From the NCBI GenBank assembly GCA_013416455.1, contig JACCES010000001.1:62001-126000 (forward strand): a stretch of DNA of 64,000 nucleotides, given 5' to 3'. Position 1 is the stretch's first letter. Every line of letters begins with the position of its first letter. Position numbers and translations under genes: made by a program. Under the pieces are notes generated by a model. It was not told the DNA's origin, did no database searches, and saw only the letters and a list, made by a program, of their open reading frames with translations. Shown here in pieces: positions 8,897-17,390 of the stretch. The stretch is from Alcaligenaceae bacterium. Its GTDB lineage: Bacteria > Pseudomonadota > Gammaproteobacteria > Burkholderiales > Burkholderiaceae_B.

Positions 8897-9298
8897 ATGC
8901 ATAAACCTGTCCCACAGCCCACCGCGCATACCCGCCCCTTCTGGGAAGCCTGCAATCAGCAAAAGCTTCAGTTCCAAGCGTGCAAGCGCTGCCATACCGT
9001 GCAGCTCATACCGCGGACGGTATGCACGCAATGCCACGCGCCCGACCTGGAATGGAAGGAATCCGCCGGCAAGGGCGTGGTGCTGAGCCACACCACGGTT
9101 TACCGCGCCCCCACGCCGGCCTTCAAGGCCGACGTACCCTATGTGATCGCGCTGATCGACATGGACGAAGGTTTTCGGCTGATGACGAATGTGCGTGGCG
9201 CCCCCCCAAGTGCAGTCGCAATAGGGCAGCGCGTGCGCATAGGCTTCGAGGCCCGCGGGGAAACCCTGCTCCCCGTTGCCCACCTGGAGCCTCAATGA
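8897..9298 (+). CDS. DUF35 OB-fold / zinc-ribbon acyl-CoA-associated protein
   Basis: A 133-residue protein with an N-terminal rubredoxin-like zinc ribbon (CKRCHT about residues 21-26, CTQCHA about 36-41) and a C-terminal OB fold. The ATG lies one base after the thiolase-like gene stop. In-frame codons further upstream would lie inside that gene and are not needed. DUF35 partners bind thiolase-fold enzymes and are needed for activity of Ltp2-type aldolases, so this is most likely the obligate partner of the 7741-8895 product. The last bases overlap the next start (ATGA). Confidence 0.88.
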   Translation: MHKPVPQPTAHTRPFWEACNQQKLQFQACKRCHTVQLIPRTVCTQCHAPDLEWKESAGKGVVLSHTTVYRAPTPAFKADVPYVIALIDMDEGFRLMTNVRGAPPSAVAIGQRVRIGFEARGETLLPVAHLEPQ

Positions 9299-9690
9299 GC
9301 GAAATCTATATTTACGAGCGCTTCACGCCCGATACCCTGCTCGGTGAATGGCAGGAGACCCTCGACAGCAAGCTGCATGCACAGTGGAACGAGATGTTCG
9401 GGGACCACCCCTCCGACGGGGCGGCGCGGGCAGCCGGCCTCGCGGTGGCGTGCATGATGCGCGCCTACCTTGGTGTGGTGTCGCCCCGGCCGCCCGGGAA
9501 CATACATGCGCGGCAAGAGATGACACTGCACAACTTGCCCGAGCTTGGCGAAGTCATCCGGTCCCGAGTCTGGTGTCGCGATAAGGAAATGCGCCGGGAG
9601 CGCCGCCACCTGACCATAGAGGTCATCGGGTCGGGGCACGAAAACCGGCCCCTGTACACCGGCCGGATGGCTCTGATCTGGGCGCGCTGA
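9295..9690 (+). CDS. Hot-dog fold dehydratase-like subunit (MaoC N-terminal/FAS1-dehydratase type)
   Basis: A 131-residue small protein coupled by ATGA to the DUF35 gene. Length and pattern (HARQEMTLHNLPELGEVI and the ending LYTGRMALIWAR) fit the non-catalytic half of a two-subunit MaoC-like hydratase. It lies immediately before a catalytic MaoC-type gene, so the pair probably forms a heterodimeric enoyl-CoA hydratase, as ChsH1-ChsH2 does in actinobacteria. Similarity is read by eye; family membership is likely but less certain than for the partner. Confidence 0.7.
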   Translation: MSEIYIYERFTPDTLLGEWQETLDSKLHAQWNEMFGDHPSDGAARAAGLAVACMMRAYLGVVSPRPPGNIHARQEMTLHNLPELGEVIRSRVWCRDKEMRRERRHLTIEVIGSGHENRPLYTGRMALIWAR

Positions 9691-9707
9691 AGCCGGCTAA
9701 GGAATAC

Positions 9708-10085
9708 ATGATGAAGCACACATTACAGGAAGTCAGCATGGTCGTAACGCAGGCCGATATCGATCGCTATGCCGGCCTGAGCAATGACTTCAACCCTTTG
9801 CATGTCGACCCGGCCTTTGCCGCCACCACTCCTATGGGAAAGCCTATTGCGCACGGCACCCTGTCGGTGAACCTGATCTGGCAGATGCTGGCCCGCAATT
9901 TCGATGTCGGCCTGCGAGCACCAATACAGCTGGACATCCGCTTTCTCAAGCCATTGTTCGCCGGTGATTCCGCCACGGCGGGCGGACAGGCGGATCCCAC
10001 GCAGGCAGGTCGGTATGAAGTCTGGGTCAAAGGCGCCGACGGAACGCCGCTTATCTCCGGACATGCGGAGCTGCCGGGCTCTTGA
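9708..10085 (+). CDS. MaoC-family (R)-specific enoyl-CoA hydratase subunit
   Basis: A 125-residue hot-dog protein with the MaoC/R-hydratase hydratase-2 motif: YAGLSNDFNPLHVDPAFAA at about 18-36, with the catalytic Asp and His, and AHGTLSVNL at about 48-56. A ribosome-binding site AAGGA lies just upstream; ATG codons at 9708 and 9711 are both possible. It follows the partner hot-dog gene by 17 bp and would hydrate the unsaturated acyl-CoA made by the flanking dehydrogenases. Confidence 0.87.
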   Translation: MMKHTLQEVSMVVTQADIDRYAGLSNDFNPLHVDPAFAATTPMGKPIAHGTLSVNLIWQMLARNFDVGLRAPIQLDIRFLKPLFAGDSATAGGQADPTQAGRYEVWVKGADGTPLISGHAELPGS

Positions 10086-10163
10086 TGCGCTCCGCAGCCA
10101 TACAGAGGATCCGCCCGACCCATAGGGTGCGTCCGCGGCCGCCAACAAGTAAAAAGGGACACC

Positions 10164-11318
10164 ATGCAATTCACACATGAGCATCGCGAGCTGGAACGAA
10201 CCACCCGGCGGATCATCGCCGAGCACCTGGATCCTTATCTGGATCAATGGGAGGAAGAGCAAATCTTTCCGGCCCGGGAGGTCATGAAAAAGCTCGGAGA
10301 CGCCGGGCTGCTTGGCATCGGCAAAGACCCCGAGTTTGGTGGCATGGGCCTGGACTTCAGCTACGAAATGGTTTTTGCGGAGACGCTCGGCGAAGTGCGG
10401 TCCAGTGGTCTGACGTCGGCCATTGGCGTACAAAGCACCATGTGTACGCCTGCCTTGGCCCGGCACGGCGGCGATGCCCTGAAAAGGGAATACCTGGCGC
10501 CAACCATCGCCGGCGACCTGGTCGGCTGCATTGGCGTGAGCGAGGCATCAGCCGGCTCGGACGTTTCCCAGATTCGCACCCACGCGCGACGCGACGGTGA
10601 TGACTACATTATCAATGGTTCGAAGATGTGGATCACCAACGGGGTGCAGGGCGACTGGATCTGCCTGTTGTGCAATACCTCGCGGGAAGGCGGCCCCCAC
10701 AAGAACAAGTCGCTGATCATCGTCCCCCTGAAAACACCCGGCGTGCAAGTGTCGCGCAAGCTCGACAAAATGGTGCTGCGCGCGTCGGATACCGCGGAGC
10801 TCTTCTTCGACGACGTGCGCGTACCGGTCAGCAACCGTATCGGTGAAGAAAACATGGGCTTCATCTACCAGATGGAACAGTTCCAGGAAGAGCGCATGTT
10901 CGTCGCCGCGCGCAGCATGCGTTCGATGGAACGGGCCATCGAGGAAACCATTGCCTACACAGGGCAGCGAACGGCATTCGGCAAGAGCGTGCTTTCCAAC
11001 CAGGTGGTCTACCACAAGCTCGCGGAACTGCAGACTGAAATCGAAGCGCTGCGCTCCCTGATCTACCGCGCAATCGAGCAATACTTGGAAGGGCGGGACA
11101 TCACACAACTTGCATCCATGGCCAAGTACACGGCCGGCCGGCTGTCGATGAAGATTCCGTCCGAATGCCTGCAGTATTGGGGCGGCCAGGGGGTGATGTC
11201 GGAGAACTGGATATCCCGCGCTTACCGCGACCTGCGGCAAACAGCCATTGGCGGCGGCGCAAACGAGATCATGCTGGAAGTCATTGCTCGGACAATGAAA
11301 ATACACCCGGGTCGTTAG
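10164..11318 (+). CDS. Acyl-CoA dehydrogenase (LCAD/IVD-type catalytic Glu)
   Basis: A 384-residue acyl-CoA dehydrogenase, last in the Block A rightward operon. The C-terminal loop reads AIGGGANEIM, so the medium-chain Glu is replaced by Gly. A Glu is present in QFQEERMFVA (about residues 242-243), where long-chain and isovaleryl-CoA dehydrogenases place their base. Together with the different enzyme at 5784 this suggests two dehydrogenation steps on different CoA esters. Its last 38 bp overlap the 3' end of mutY on the other strand. Confidence 0.9.
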   Translation: MQFTHEHRELERTTRRIIAEHLDPYLDQWEEEQIFPAREVMKKLGDAGLLGIGKDPEFGGMGLDFSYEMVFAETLGEVRSSGLTSAIGVQSTMCTPALARHGGDALKREYLAPTIAGDLVGCIGVSEASAGSDVSQIRTHARRDGDDYIINGSKMWITNGVQGDWICLLCNTSREGGPHKNKSLIIVPLKTPGVQVSRKLDKMVLRASDTAELFFDDVRVPVSNRIGEENMGFIYQMEQFQEERMFVAARSMRSMERAIEETIAYTGQRTAFGKSVLSNQVVYHKLAELQTEIEALRSLIYRAIEQYLEGRDITQLASMAKYTAGRLSMKIPSECLQYWGGQGVMSENWISRAYRDLRQTAIGGGANEIMLEVIARTMKIHPGR

Positions 11319-12393
11319 GCTCCGCCCCGAAAGGGGCGGGCAGGGCGTCCAGCAGGCTGCGCACCGGGGCGGGCACGGCGGTATCCCCCAGTTGCCCGGC
11401 GCGAACCCATTTCCTGTCCGCCGGGGCTTCCGCGGCGCGGTGCGGGACTTCCAGGCGCCAGGGTTCGATATGCAGGCGAAAGTGCGTGAAAGTATGCACC
11501 AGGGTCGCCATCCGGCCGTCTTCGGTGACCGTCACGCCCATGTTGCGGCAGGCATCGGCCAGTTCCGTGGCGCTGTCGTAGCGCGGCAGGCTCCACAGGC
11601 CGCCCCATATCCCCGGCTGCGGCTGTTTTTCGAGCAGTACGCTGCCATCGCTGAGCAGCAGCAGCATCGCGCAGTGCCTGTCGGGAATCGCGCGGCGGGG
11701 GCGGGGTTCCGGCAGTTCCCGCTGCAGGCCCAGCCGCCTGGCCTCGCAGCCATCGGCCATGGGGCATTGCCCGCACAGCGGCTTGCCGCGTGTACAGACC
11801 TGGGAACCGAGATCCATCAGGCCCTGGGTATAGGCGGCCATGTCCAGATCGGCCGGGGCCTGTTCCAGCGCGGCTTCGGCCAGCGCCCAGAGCCTCTGTT
11901 CCACCGCCCTCAGGCCAGGGTGGCCGCGCACGCCGAAGAAGCGTGTGAACACCCGCTTGACGTTGCCGTCCATGATGGGGGAGCGCTCGCCGTGGGCGAA
12001 GGCGGCGATGGCGGCGGCGGTGGACCGGCCGATGCCGGGCAGCTGGGCGATGCCGCCGGAATGCGGCGGAAAGCGGCCTTCGTGTTCCGCCACCAGCACC
12101 TGGGCGCAGCGGTGCAGGTTGCGGGCCCGGGCGTAGTATCCCAGCCCCGCCCAATAGGGCATGACGGCATCCTGGTCGGCGCCGGCAAGCGCCCCGATGT
12201 CGGGAAAGCGGGCCAGGAAACGTTCATAGTAGGGGATGACGGTGGCGACCTGCGTCTGCTGCAGCATGATTTCCGACAGCCAGATCCGGTATGGGTCGCG
12301 CGTGCCCTGCCAGGGCAGATGATGGCGGCCGTGGCGGCGTTGCCAGGCGCAGATCCGGGTGGCGAAATCCCGCAGGCGGTTGTCGTTCTGCAT
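11281..12393 (-). CDS. mutY: A/G-specific adenine DNA glycosylase MutY
   Basis: A 370-residue base-excision repair enzyme that removes adenine opposite 8-oxoguanine. Visible features: catalytic Glu in SEIMLQQTQ (about residue 41), helix-hairpin-helix LPGIGRSTAAA (about 118-128) with the catalytic Asp in IMDGNVKR (about 142), the iron-sulfur cluster C-x6-C-x2-C-x5-C (about 200-216), and a C-terminal NUDIX-like 8-oxoG recognition domain. The ATG at 12393 is 2 bp after the ftsX stop. The frame stays open upstream through ftsX, but that extension is a shadow. The 3' end overlaps the convergent acyl-CoA dehydrogenase gene. Confidence 0.95.
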   Translation of the reverse strand: MQNDNRLRDFATRICAWQRRHGRHHLPWQGTRDPYRIWLSEIMLQQTQVATVIPYYERFLARFPDIGALAGADQDAVMPYWAGLGYYARARNLHRCAQVLVAEHEGRFPPHSGGIAQLPGIGRSTAAAIAAFAHGERSPIMDGNVKRVFTRFFGVRGHPGLRAVEQRLWALAEAALEQAPADLDMAAYTQGLMDLGSQVCTRGKPLCGQCPMADGCEARRLGLQRELPEPRPRRAIPDRHCAMLLLLSDGSVLLEKQPQPGIWGGLWSLPRYDSATELADACRNMGVTVTEDGRMATLVHTFTHFRLHIEPWRLEVPHRAAEAPADRKWVRAGQLGDTAVPAPVRSLLDALPAPFGAEPNDPGVFSLSEQ

Positions 12394-12395
12394 GT

Positions 12396-13304
12396 TCAGA
12401 AATGCGTGTTGCGGGTGACCGACCAGCGGGCCGACAGGGCGCCCAGGATGGTGATGACCAGCCCGGACAGCAGCAGGCTGACGGTATCGGGCAATTGCAG
12501 CGACAGTTGCGCGCCGTAGCTGCTGGCGAGCCGGCCTATCACGGTATTGAGCGGCTGCAGCGCCAGCCAGGCGGCGGCGGTTGCCAGCCCGCAGGACAGC
12601 AGCGCGGTGAGCGCGCCCAGATACAGGAAGGGGCGGCGCACGAAGGATTCGGTTGCCCCGACCAGCCGGGCGACGGCGATTTCTTCGCGCTGGGTGAGGG
12701 CCTGCAGCCTGACCGTGTTGAACACGGTGGCCAGCACCACTACGGCCACGCCCAGCGCAAGCAGCCACAGGCCCACGCCGAGGAAATCGAGCAGGGACTG
12801 CAGGCGCTGCACCCAGGTGCTGTCGACCTGCACGGTGTCGACGCCGTCTATTTCCTGCCATTGTGCGCTGAGCCTGCCGCTGGTCGCCGCGATTTCGGGG
12901 TTCTGCCGCAGCGTCACCACGATGGCGTCGGGCAGCGGGTTGTCGGGAAGGACGGCCAGCGCTTCGGACCACGCCGGCCGCCGGCGCAGTTCCGCCAGGG
13001 CGCGTTCCCGATCGATGACTTCCACCGCTTCGATGTCTTCGGCGTGCCTTTCGCGCAGCTCGGCGCCGAGGCGCCCCGCGGTGCCGGGCGGGGCGGCGCG
13101 ATCGAGATAGAGCGTGACTTCCGCCGATACCGGAATCTGCGTGACGACGGGCCGGGCGGTGTCGAGCACGGCGGCCACCACGATGGGCACCGCCAGGCTC
13201 AGACTGATGACCAGTATGTTGCACAGCGAAGAGAAAGGCTGCCCCCAGAGGCGGCGCAGCGCCACGGTCAGGGCATAGCGGTGCTGATTCAGCCAGCGCT
13301 TCAT
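12396..13304 (-). CDS. ftsX: Cell-division protein FtsX (ABC-type permease)
   Basis: A 302-residue inner-membrane protein with four hydrophobic segments (about 25-45, 175-200, 225-250, 270-295) and a periplasmic domain between the first two, the FtsX arrangement. With FtsE it forms the divisome complex that activates septal peptidoglycan hydrolases. The start overlaps the ftsE stop (ATGA), and mutY follows 2 bp after the stop, so ftsE-ftsX-mutY is probably one operon. Confidence 0.94.
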   Translation of the reverse strand: MKRWLNQHRYALTVALRRLWGQPFSSLCNILVISLSLAVPIVVAAVLDTARPVVTQIPVSAEVTLYLDRAAPPGTAGRLGAELRERHAEDIEAVEVIDRERALAELRRRPAWSEALAVLPDNPLPDAIVVTLRQNPEIAATSGRLSAQWQEIDGVDTVQVDSTWVQRLQSLLDFLGVGLWLLALGVAVVVLATVFNTVRLQALTQREEIAVARLVGATESFVRRPFLYLGALTALLSCGLATAAAWLALQPLNTVIGRLASSYGAQLSLQLPDTVSLLLSGLVITILGALSARWSVTRNTHF

Positions 13305-13969
13305 TCCACCCCCGGCGTATCGGTGAAGCGGCCGGTGTCGATCCGCATGGTCCGGTTGGCATAGGCGGCCATCAGGCCGCGGTCGTGCGAGGCGATCAGG
13401 GTGGTGACTCCGACACGGTTGAAGTCCCTGAAGACGTCCATGATGCGGCGGGCGCTGTCTTCGTCGAGGTTGGCGGTGGGTTCGTCGGCAATGAGGATGG
13501 AGGGCCGGTTCACGATGGCCCGGGCGATGGCCAGGCGCTGCTGCTCGCCGCCGGACATTTCGACGGGGTTGAGATCTTCCTTGCCCGAGAGCCCCACCTT
13601 TTCCATCGCGGCGCGTGCGCGGGACTGCGACTGGGCGGGGGCATGGCCGGCCACCGCCAGGGGCAGCAGTACGTTCTGGATGGCGTTGCGGTCGTAGAGC
13701 AGGTGCGTATCCTGCAGGATCACGCCGACGGCGCGCCGCAGGTAGGGGCGCGCGCGCGCCGGCATGCGGTCGCTGCGGTGCCCGTTCACCAGGATGGCGC
13801 CGCGGCTCGGCGGTTCGAGCCCGCCGATGAGTTTGAGCAATGTGGATTTGCCGGCGCCCGACGGGCCTGACACAAAAACGAACTCCCCCGGCTGGATGCG
13901 GAAGTTGATGTCCGCAAGAATGTTGCGGCCGCGTCCGTAGGACTTGAACACGTGCTGGAATTCGATCAT
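13301..13969 (-). CDS. ftsE: Cell-division ATP-binding protein FtsE
   Basis: A 222-residue ABC ATPase. Walker A is GPSGAGKSTLLK (near residue 36), the signature is MSGGEQQRLAIARA, and Walker B is ILIADEPTANLDE. The start MIEFQHVFKSYGRG matches the family; a longer reading to 14017 adds an atypical leader. It couples ATP hydrolysis to FtsX and septal cell-wall hydrolysis. It is divergent from aapQ. Confidence 0.95.
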   Translation of the reverse strand: MIEFQHVFKSYGRGRNILADINFRIQPGEFVFVSGPSGAGKSTLLKLIGGLEPPSRGAILVNGHRSDRMPARARPYLRRAVGVILQDTHLLYDRNAIQNVLLPLAVAGHAPAQSQSRARAAMEKVGLSGKEDLNPVEMSGGEQQRLAIARAIVNRPSILIADEPTANLDEDSARRIMDVFRDFNRVGVTTLIASHDRGLMAAYANRTMRIDTGRFTDTPGVE

Positions 13970-14128
13970 CTGACCGTCGTGACCGTCAAGGGATATCCCC
14001 CATGTTAGAGGCGGCATTCAAGCGGCTACATTCTTGAAGCCGTGGATGCTCTCATTGTATGCCACGATCAACCGGCATCCGCCCCTTTCCGGGCAAAGGC
14101 CGCCGGCGCCTTCGTGGCATAGTATTCC

Positions 14129-15316
14129 ATGATTAAACCATCGACATCCGTACCGGCGTCTCGGCGCAGGCGCTTCTCCTGGAGCAATCCCTCGACCCGT
14201 GCCCTGCTGTATCAGGCGCTCCTGATCGGGGCGGTCGGCTTCGTCGTCTGGCAGCTCGTTTCCAACACCCTGCACAATCTGTCGGCGCGCAATATTTCGA
14301 CGGGCTTCGGGTTTCTGGGCCGCGAGGCCGGGTTCGCCATCGGCGAATCTTCCGTGGCGTACACGCCGGCGGATTCCTACGGCCGCGCGATCTGGGTCGG
14401 CCTGCTCAATACCTTGCGCGTATCGGTGATCGGCATCGTGCTGGCCACCTTGCTGGGCACGCTGATCGGCATCGCGCGGCTGTCGGGCAACTGGCTGGTG
14501 TCGCGGGTGGCGGCGGCCTATGTCGAAGTCATGCGCAACGTGCCCTTGCTGCTGCAGCTGTTCTTCTGGTATGCGATCATCACCGAGAACATGCCGGGGC
14601 CCCGGCAGGCGCTCGAACCCCTTCCCGGCGTGTTCCTCTCCAACCGGGGCCTGAAGCTGCCCTCGCTGCAGGGCGACGCCATCGACTGGATACTGGGGGG
14701 GCTTGCGGCGGCCATCGTGCTCGTCCTGGCAATGGCGCACTGGGCGCGCAGGCGCCAGGCGGAAACGGGCCGGATCTTCCCCCTGGGCAGTGTCGCGGCG
14801 GCGCTGCTGCTGGCGCTGCCGCTGGCCGGCTGGATGGCCGGCGGCGCGGCACTCGAACTGGACATGCCCAGGCTCGACGGCTTCAATTTCGTGGGCGGCA
14901 TCACTGTGTCGCCCGAATTCTTCGCCCTGCTGCTGGGGCTGGTCATGTATACCTCGGCGTTCGTCGCCGAAGTGGTCCGTTCCGGCATCCGGGCCGTGGG
15001 AAGGGGGCAATGGGAGGCGGCCGACGCGCTTGGCCTGCCGCGCGCGAGGGTGCTCAGGCTGGTGATCCTGCCCCAGGCCCTGCGCGTCATCGTGCCGCCC
15101 ATGACCAGCCAGTACCTGAATATCACCAAGAACAGCTCGCTGGCCGTGGCCATCGGCTATCCCGACCTGGTGTCGGTGGTGAACACCACCCTGAATCAGA
15201 CCGGGCAGGCGATAGAAGGAATACTCATCATCATGGCCGCCTATCTCACCGTCAGCCTTTCCATTTCGGTTTTCATGAACTGGTACAACAGGCGGATCGC
15301 GCTGGTGGAGCGTTGA
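14129..15316 (+). CDS. aapQ: General L-amino acid ABC transporter permease AapQ
   Basis: A 395-residue inner-membrane permease of the polar amino-acid family, with several transmembrane segments and the EAA loop AADALGLPRARVLRLVILPQ near residues 295-315 that contacts the ATPase. The large insertion between the first segments is typical of AapQ/BztB rather than ordinary HisM-type permeases. It is followed after 1 bp by aapM and then aapP. No binding-protein gene (aapJ) lies upstream; the adjacent gene is ftsE on the other strand. Confidence 0.9.
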   Translation: MIKPSTSVPASRRRRFSWSNPSTRALLYQALLIGAVGFVVWQLVSNTLHNLSARNISTGFGFLGREAGFAIGESSVAYTPADSYGRAIWVGLLNTLRVSVIGIVLATLLGTLIGIARLSGNWLVSRVAAAYVEVMRNVPLLLQLFFWYAIITENMPGPRQALEPLPGVFLSNRGLKLPSLQGDAIDWILGGLAAAIVLVLAMAHWARRRQAETGRIFPLGSVAAALLLALPLAGWMAGGAALELDMPRLDGFNFVGGITVSPEFFALLLGLVMYTSAFVAEVVRSGIRAVGRGQWEAADALGLPRARVLRLVILPQALRVIVPPMTSQYLNITKNSSLAVAIGYPDLVSVVNTTLNQTGQAIEGILIIMAAYLTVSLSISVFMNWYNRRIALVER

Positions 15317-15317
15317 G

Positions 15318-16406
15318 ATGAACATCGGAGCGCACATCGAGGCCTTTGCGGCACCGCCGCCGGGCAGGGGCGGGTGGTTGAAGGCGAATCTGTTTTCATC
15401 GCCGTTGAACGTGCTGTTGACGGTTCTCGTGGGCTGGCTGCTCGTCATGGCGGTGCCCGCGGCGCTCGACTGGCTGTTCCTGGAAGCGGATTTCACTTCC
15501 GGCACGGCCCAGGAATGCCGTCAGGCCGAAGGCGCCTGCTGGGCCTTCATCGCCGAGAAGCATCGGCTGATCCTTTTCGGCATCTACCCCTACGACCAGC
15601 AATGGCGGCCCCTGCTCGCCACGCTGATCCTGGTCGGCGCCCTGATATGCAGTGCGCTGCGGCGCTTCTGGAAACCGTGGCTGATCGCAATGTGGGTCGC
15701 CGCCCTTGCCAGTGTCGCCGTGCTGATGTGGGGGGGCGTGTTCGGCCTTTCCTATGTCGCGAACGACCGCTGGGGCGGCCTGCCGCTGACGCTCATTCTT
15801 TCGACCTTCGGCATCGCCTTTGCCTTTCCTTTCGGCGTGCTGCTCGCGTTGGGCCGCCGCTCGCACCTGCCGGCGGTGAAGTCGCTTTGCGTCGTCTATA
15901 TTGAACTGATCCGTGGTGTGCCGCTGATCAGCCTGCTGTTCATGTCCTCGGTGATGCTGCCGCTGTTCCTGCCCGCCGGCTTCAGCATCGACAAGCTGCT
16001 GCGCGCGCAGATCGCCATCATCATGTTCGCGGCGGCCTACATTGCCGAGACGGTGCGGGGCGGGCTGCAGGCGATTCCCCAGGGGCAGTATGAGGGCGCG
16101 GATTCGCTGGGGCTGAGCTATTGGCAGCAGACCCGGCTGATCATCCTGCCGCAGGCCCTGAAAGTGGTCATCCCGCCGCTGGTGGGGATCTTCATCTCTC
16201 TTTTCAAGGACACGTCGCTGGTGGTGATCATAGGGATCTTCGATCTGACGCAGGCCGCCAAGGCGGCCATTGCCGATGCCGCCTGGCAGGGCTTCAGCGC
16301 GGAAGCCTATATGTTCATCGCCGCCATTTACTTCATTTTCTGTTTCGCGATCTCCCGGTACAGCCAGGGTCTGGAGCGCCGTCTGGACAAGGGATACGAG
16401 CGCTGA
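15318..16406 (+). CDS. aapM: General L-amino acid ABC transporter permease AapM
   Basis: A 362-residue permease, the second membrane subunit of the Aap/Bzt importer. It has hydrophobic segments near residues 35-55, 95-115, 120-140 and more in the C-terminal half, and the EAA loop ([20 protein letters not shown]) near 255-275. It begins one base after aapQ ends. Confidence 0.9.
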   Translation: MNIGAHIEAFAAPPPGRGGWLKANLFSSPLNVLLTVLVGWLLVMAVPAALDWLFLEADFTSGTAQECRQAEGACWAFIAEKHRLILFGIYPYDQQWRPLLATLILVGALICSALRRFWKPWLIAMWVAALASVAVLMWGGVFGLSYVANDRWGGLPLTLILSTFGIAFAFPFGVLLALGRRSHLPAVKSLCVVYIELIRGVPLISLLFMSSVMLPLFLPAGFSIDKLLRAQIAIIMFAAAYIAETVRGGLQAIPQGQYEGADSLGLSYWQQTRLIILPQALKVVIPPLVGIFISLFKDTSLVVIIGIFDLTQAAKAAIADAAWQGFSAEAYMFIAAIYFIFCFAISRYSQGLERRLDKGYER

Positions 16407-16428
16407 GGCGCGCATAAGGAGTTACAGC

Positions 16429-17169
16429 ATGCCCGAGGCCATCATCCGTCTTGAGAACGTCAATAAGTGGTACGGTCAGTTCCATGTCCTGCGCAACCTG
16501 AATCTGGAGGTGGGCCGGGGCGAGCGCATCGTCATATGCGGGCCGTCCGGCTCGGGCAAGTCCACCTTGATCCGCTGCATCAACCGGCTCGAAGAACATC
16601 AGCAAGGCCGGATCGTGGTCGATGGCATCGAGCTCACCAACGATCTCAAGGACATCGAGGCGATCCGCAGGGATGTCGGCATGGTGTTCCAGCATTTCAA
16701 TCTGTTTCCCCACCTGACCGTCCTTGAGAATCTGACGCTCGGCCCCGTCTGGGTGCTGAAGAAGTCGCGGCCCGAGGCGGAGGCCGTCGCCATGGAATAT
16801 CTCGATCGTGTGCGCATACCCGACCAGGCGCACAAATACCCGGGCCAGCTTTCCGGTGGGCAGCAGCAGCGCGTGGCCATTGCCCGCTCGCTGTGCATGA
16901 GTCCCAAAATCATGCTGTTCGACGAGCCGACCTCGGCGCTGGACCCTGAAATGGTGAAGGAAGTCTTGGACGTGATGGTGAGCCTGGCCGAAAGCAGCGG
17001 CATGACCATGCTGTGCGTCACCCACGAAATGGGCTTTGCGCGCAAGGTGGCCGACCGTGTCATTTTCATGGACCAGGGTGAAATCATCGAAGAAAACACC
17101 CCGGAACAGTTCTTCGACCACCCCCGGCATGAGCGCACGCGGCTGTTCCTGGAGCAGATCCTGCATTAG
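16429..17169 (+). CDS. aapP: General L-amino acid ABC transporter ATP-binding protein AapP
   Basis: A 246-residue ABC ATPase with Walker [13 protein letters not shown] (near residue 38), signature [15 protein letters not shown] and Walker [13 protein letters not shown]. The start at 16429 has the ribosome-binding site AAGGAG at 16416-16421. Upstream in-frame codons lie inside aapM and are rejected. It energizes uptake by AapQM. Confidence 0.93.
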   Translation: MPEAIIRLENVNKWYGQFHVLRNLNLEVGRGERIVICGPSGSGKSTLIRCINRLEEHQQGRIVVDGIELTNDLKDIEAIRRDVGMVFQHFNLFPHLTVLENLTLGPVWVLKKSRPEAEAVAMEYLDRVRIPDQAHKYPGQLSGGQQQRVAIARSLCMSPKIMLFDEPTSALDPEMVKEVLDVMVSLAESSGMTMLCVTHEMGFARKVADRVIFMDQGEIIEENTPEQFFDHPRHERTRLFLEQILH

Positions 17170-17390
17170 GGCTTGTTGGCACTAAAAGGCCCCAAGGACG
17201 CTCTGAACAATTCGCCGCGCCGCATGCATCCCTGGATTCGGGCGATCCGCCGCGTTGCAAATGGTCGCGATAGCTACGGCTATCGCTGCGCTTTGCGCGG
17301 GCGGCGAACCAAAATGTAACACTACGAAAGGCTTGCTCTTGTTAGCATAACTTGCGGCAGAGAGAATCTGCGCACATACAGGAGAACTAT
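17170..17390. repeat. Intergenic region with long imperfect palindrome, candidate dispersed repeat
   Basis: This 221-bp region lies between aapP and the OmpA-type gene. Its centre is a perfect hairpin GCGATAGC-TACG-GCTATCGC at 17267-17286. It is flanked by an imperfect outer arm pair (CCGCGTTGCAAA on the left, TTTGCGCGGGCGG on the right), giving a cruciform-like structure of about 60 bp. No other copy was seen in this window. The form suggests a REP-like intergenic repeat, but copy number can only be judged on the whole genome. A weak promoter for the downstream gene (TTGTTA at 17339, 17-bp spacer, GAGAAT) may lie at the end. Confidence 0.4.

Noticed and set aside
12394-13362. Extension of mutY upstream through ftsX (693-codon frame)
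   Set aside because: The extra residues are the wrong frame of ftsX. MutY starts naturally at 12393, 2 bp after the ftsX stop.
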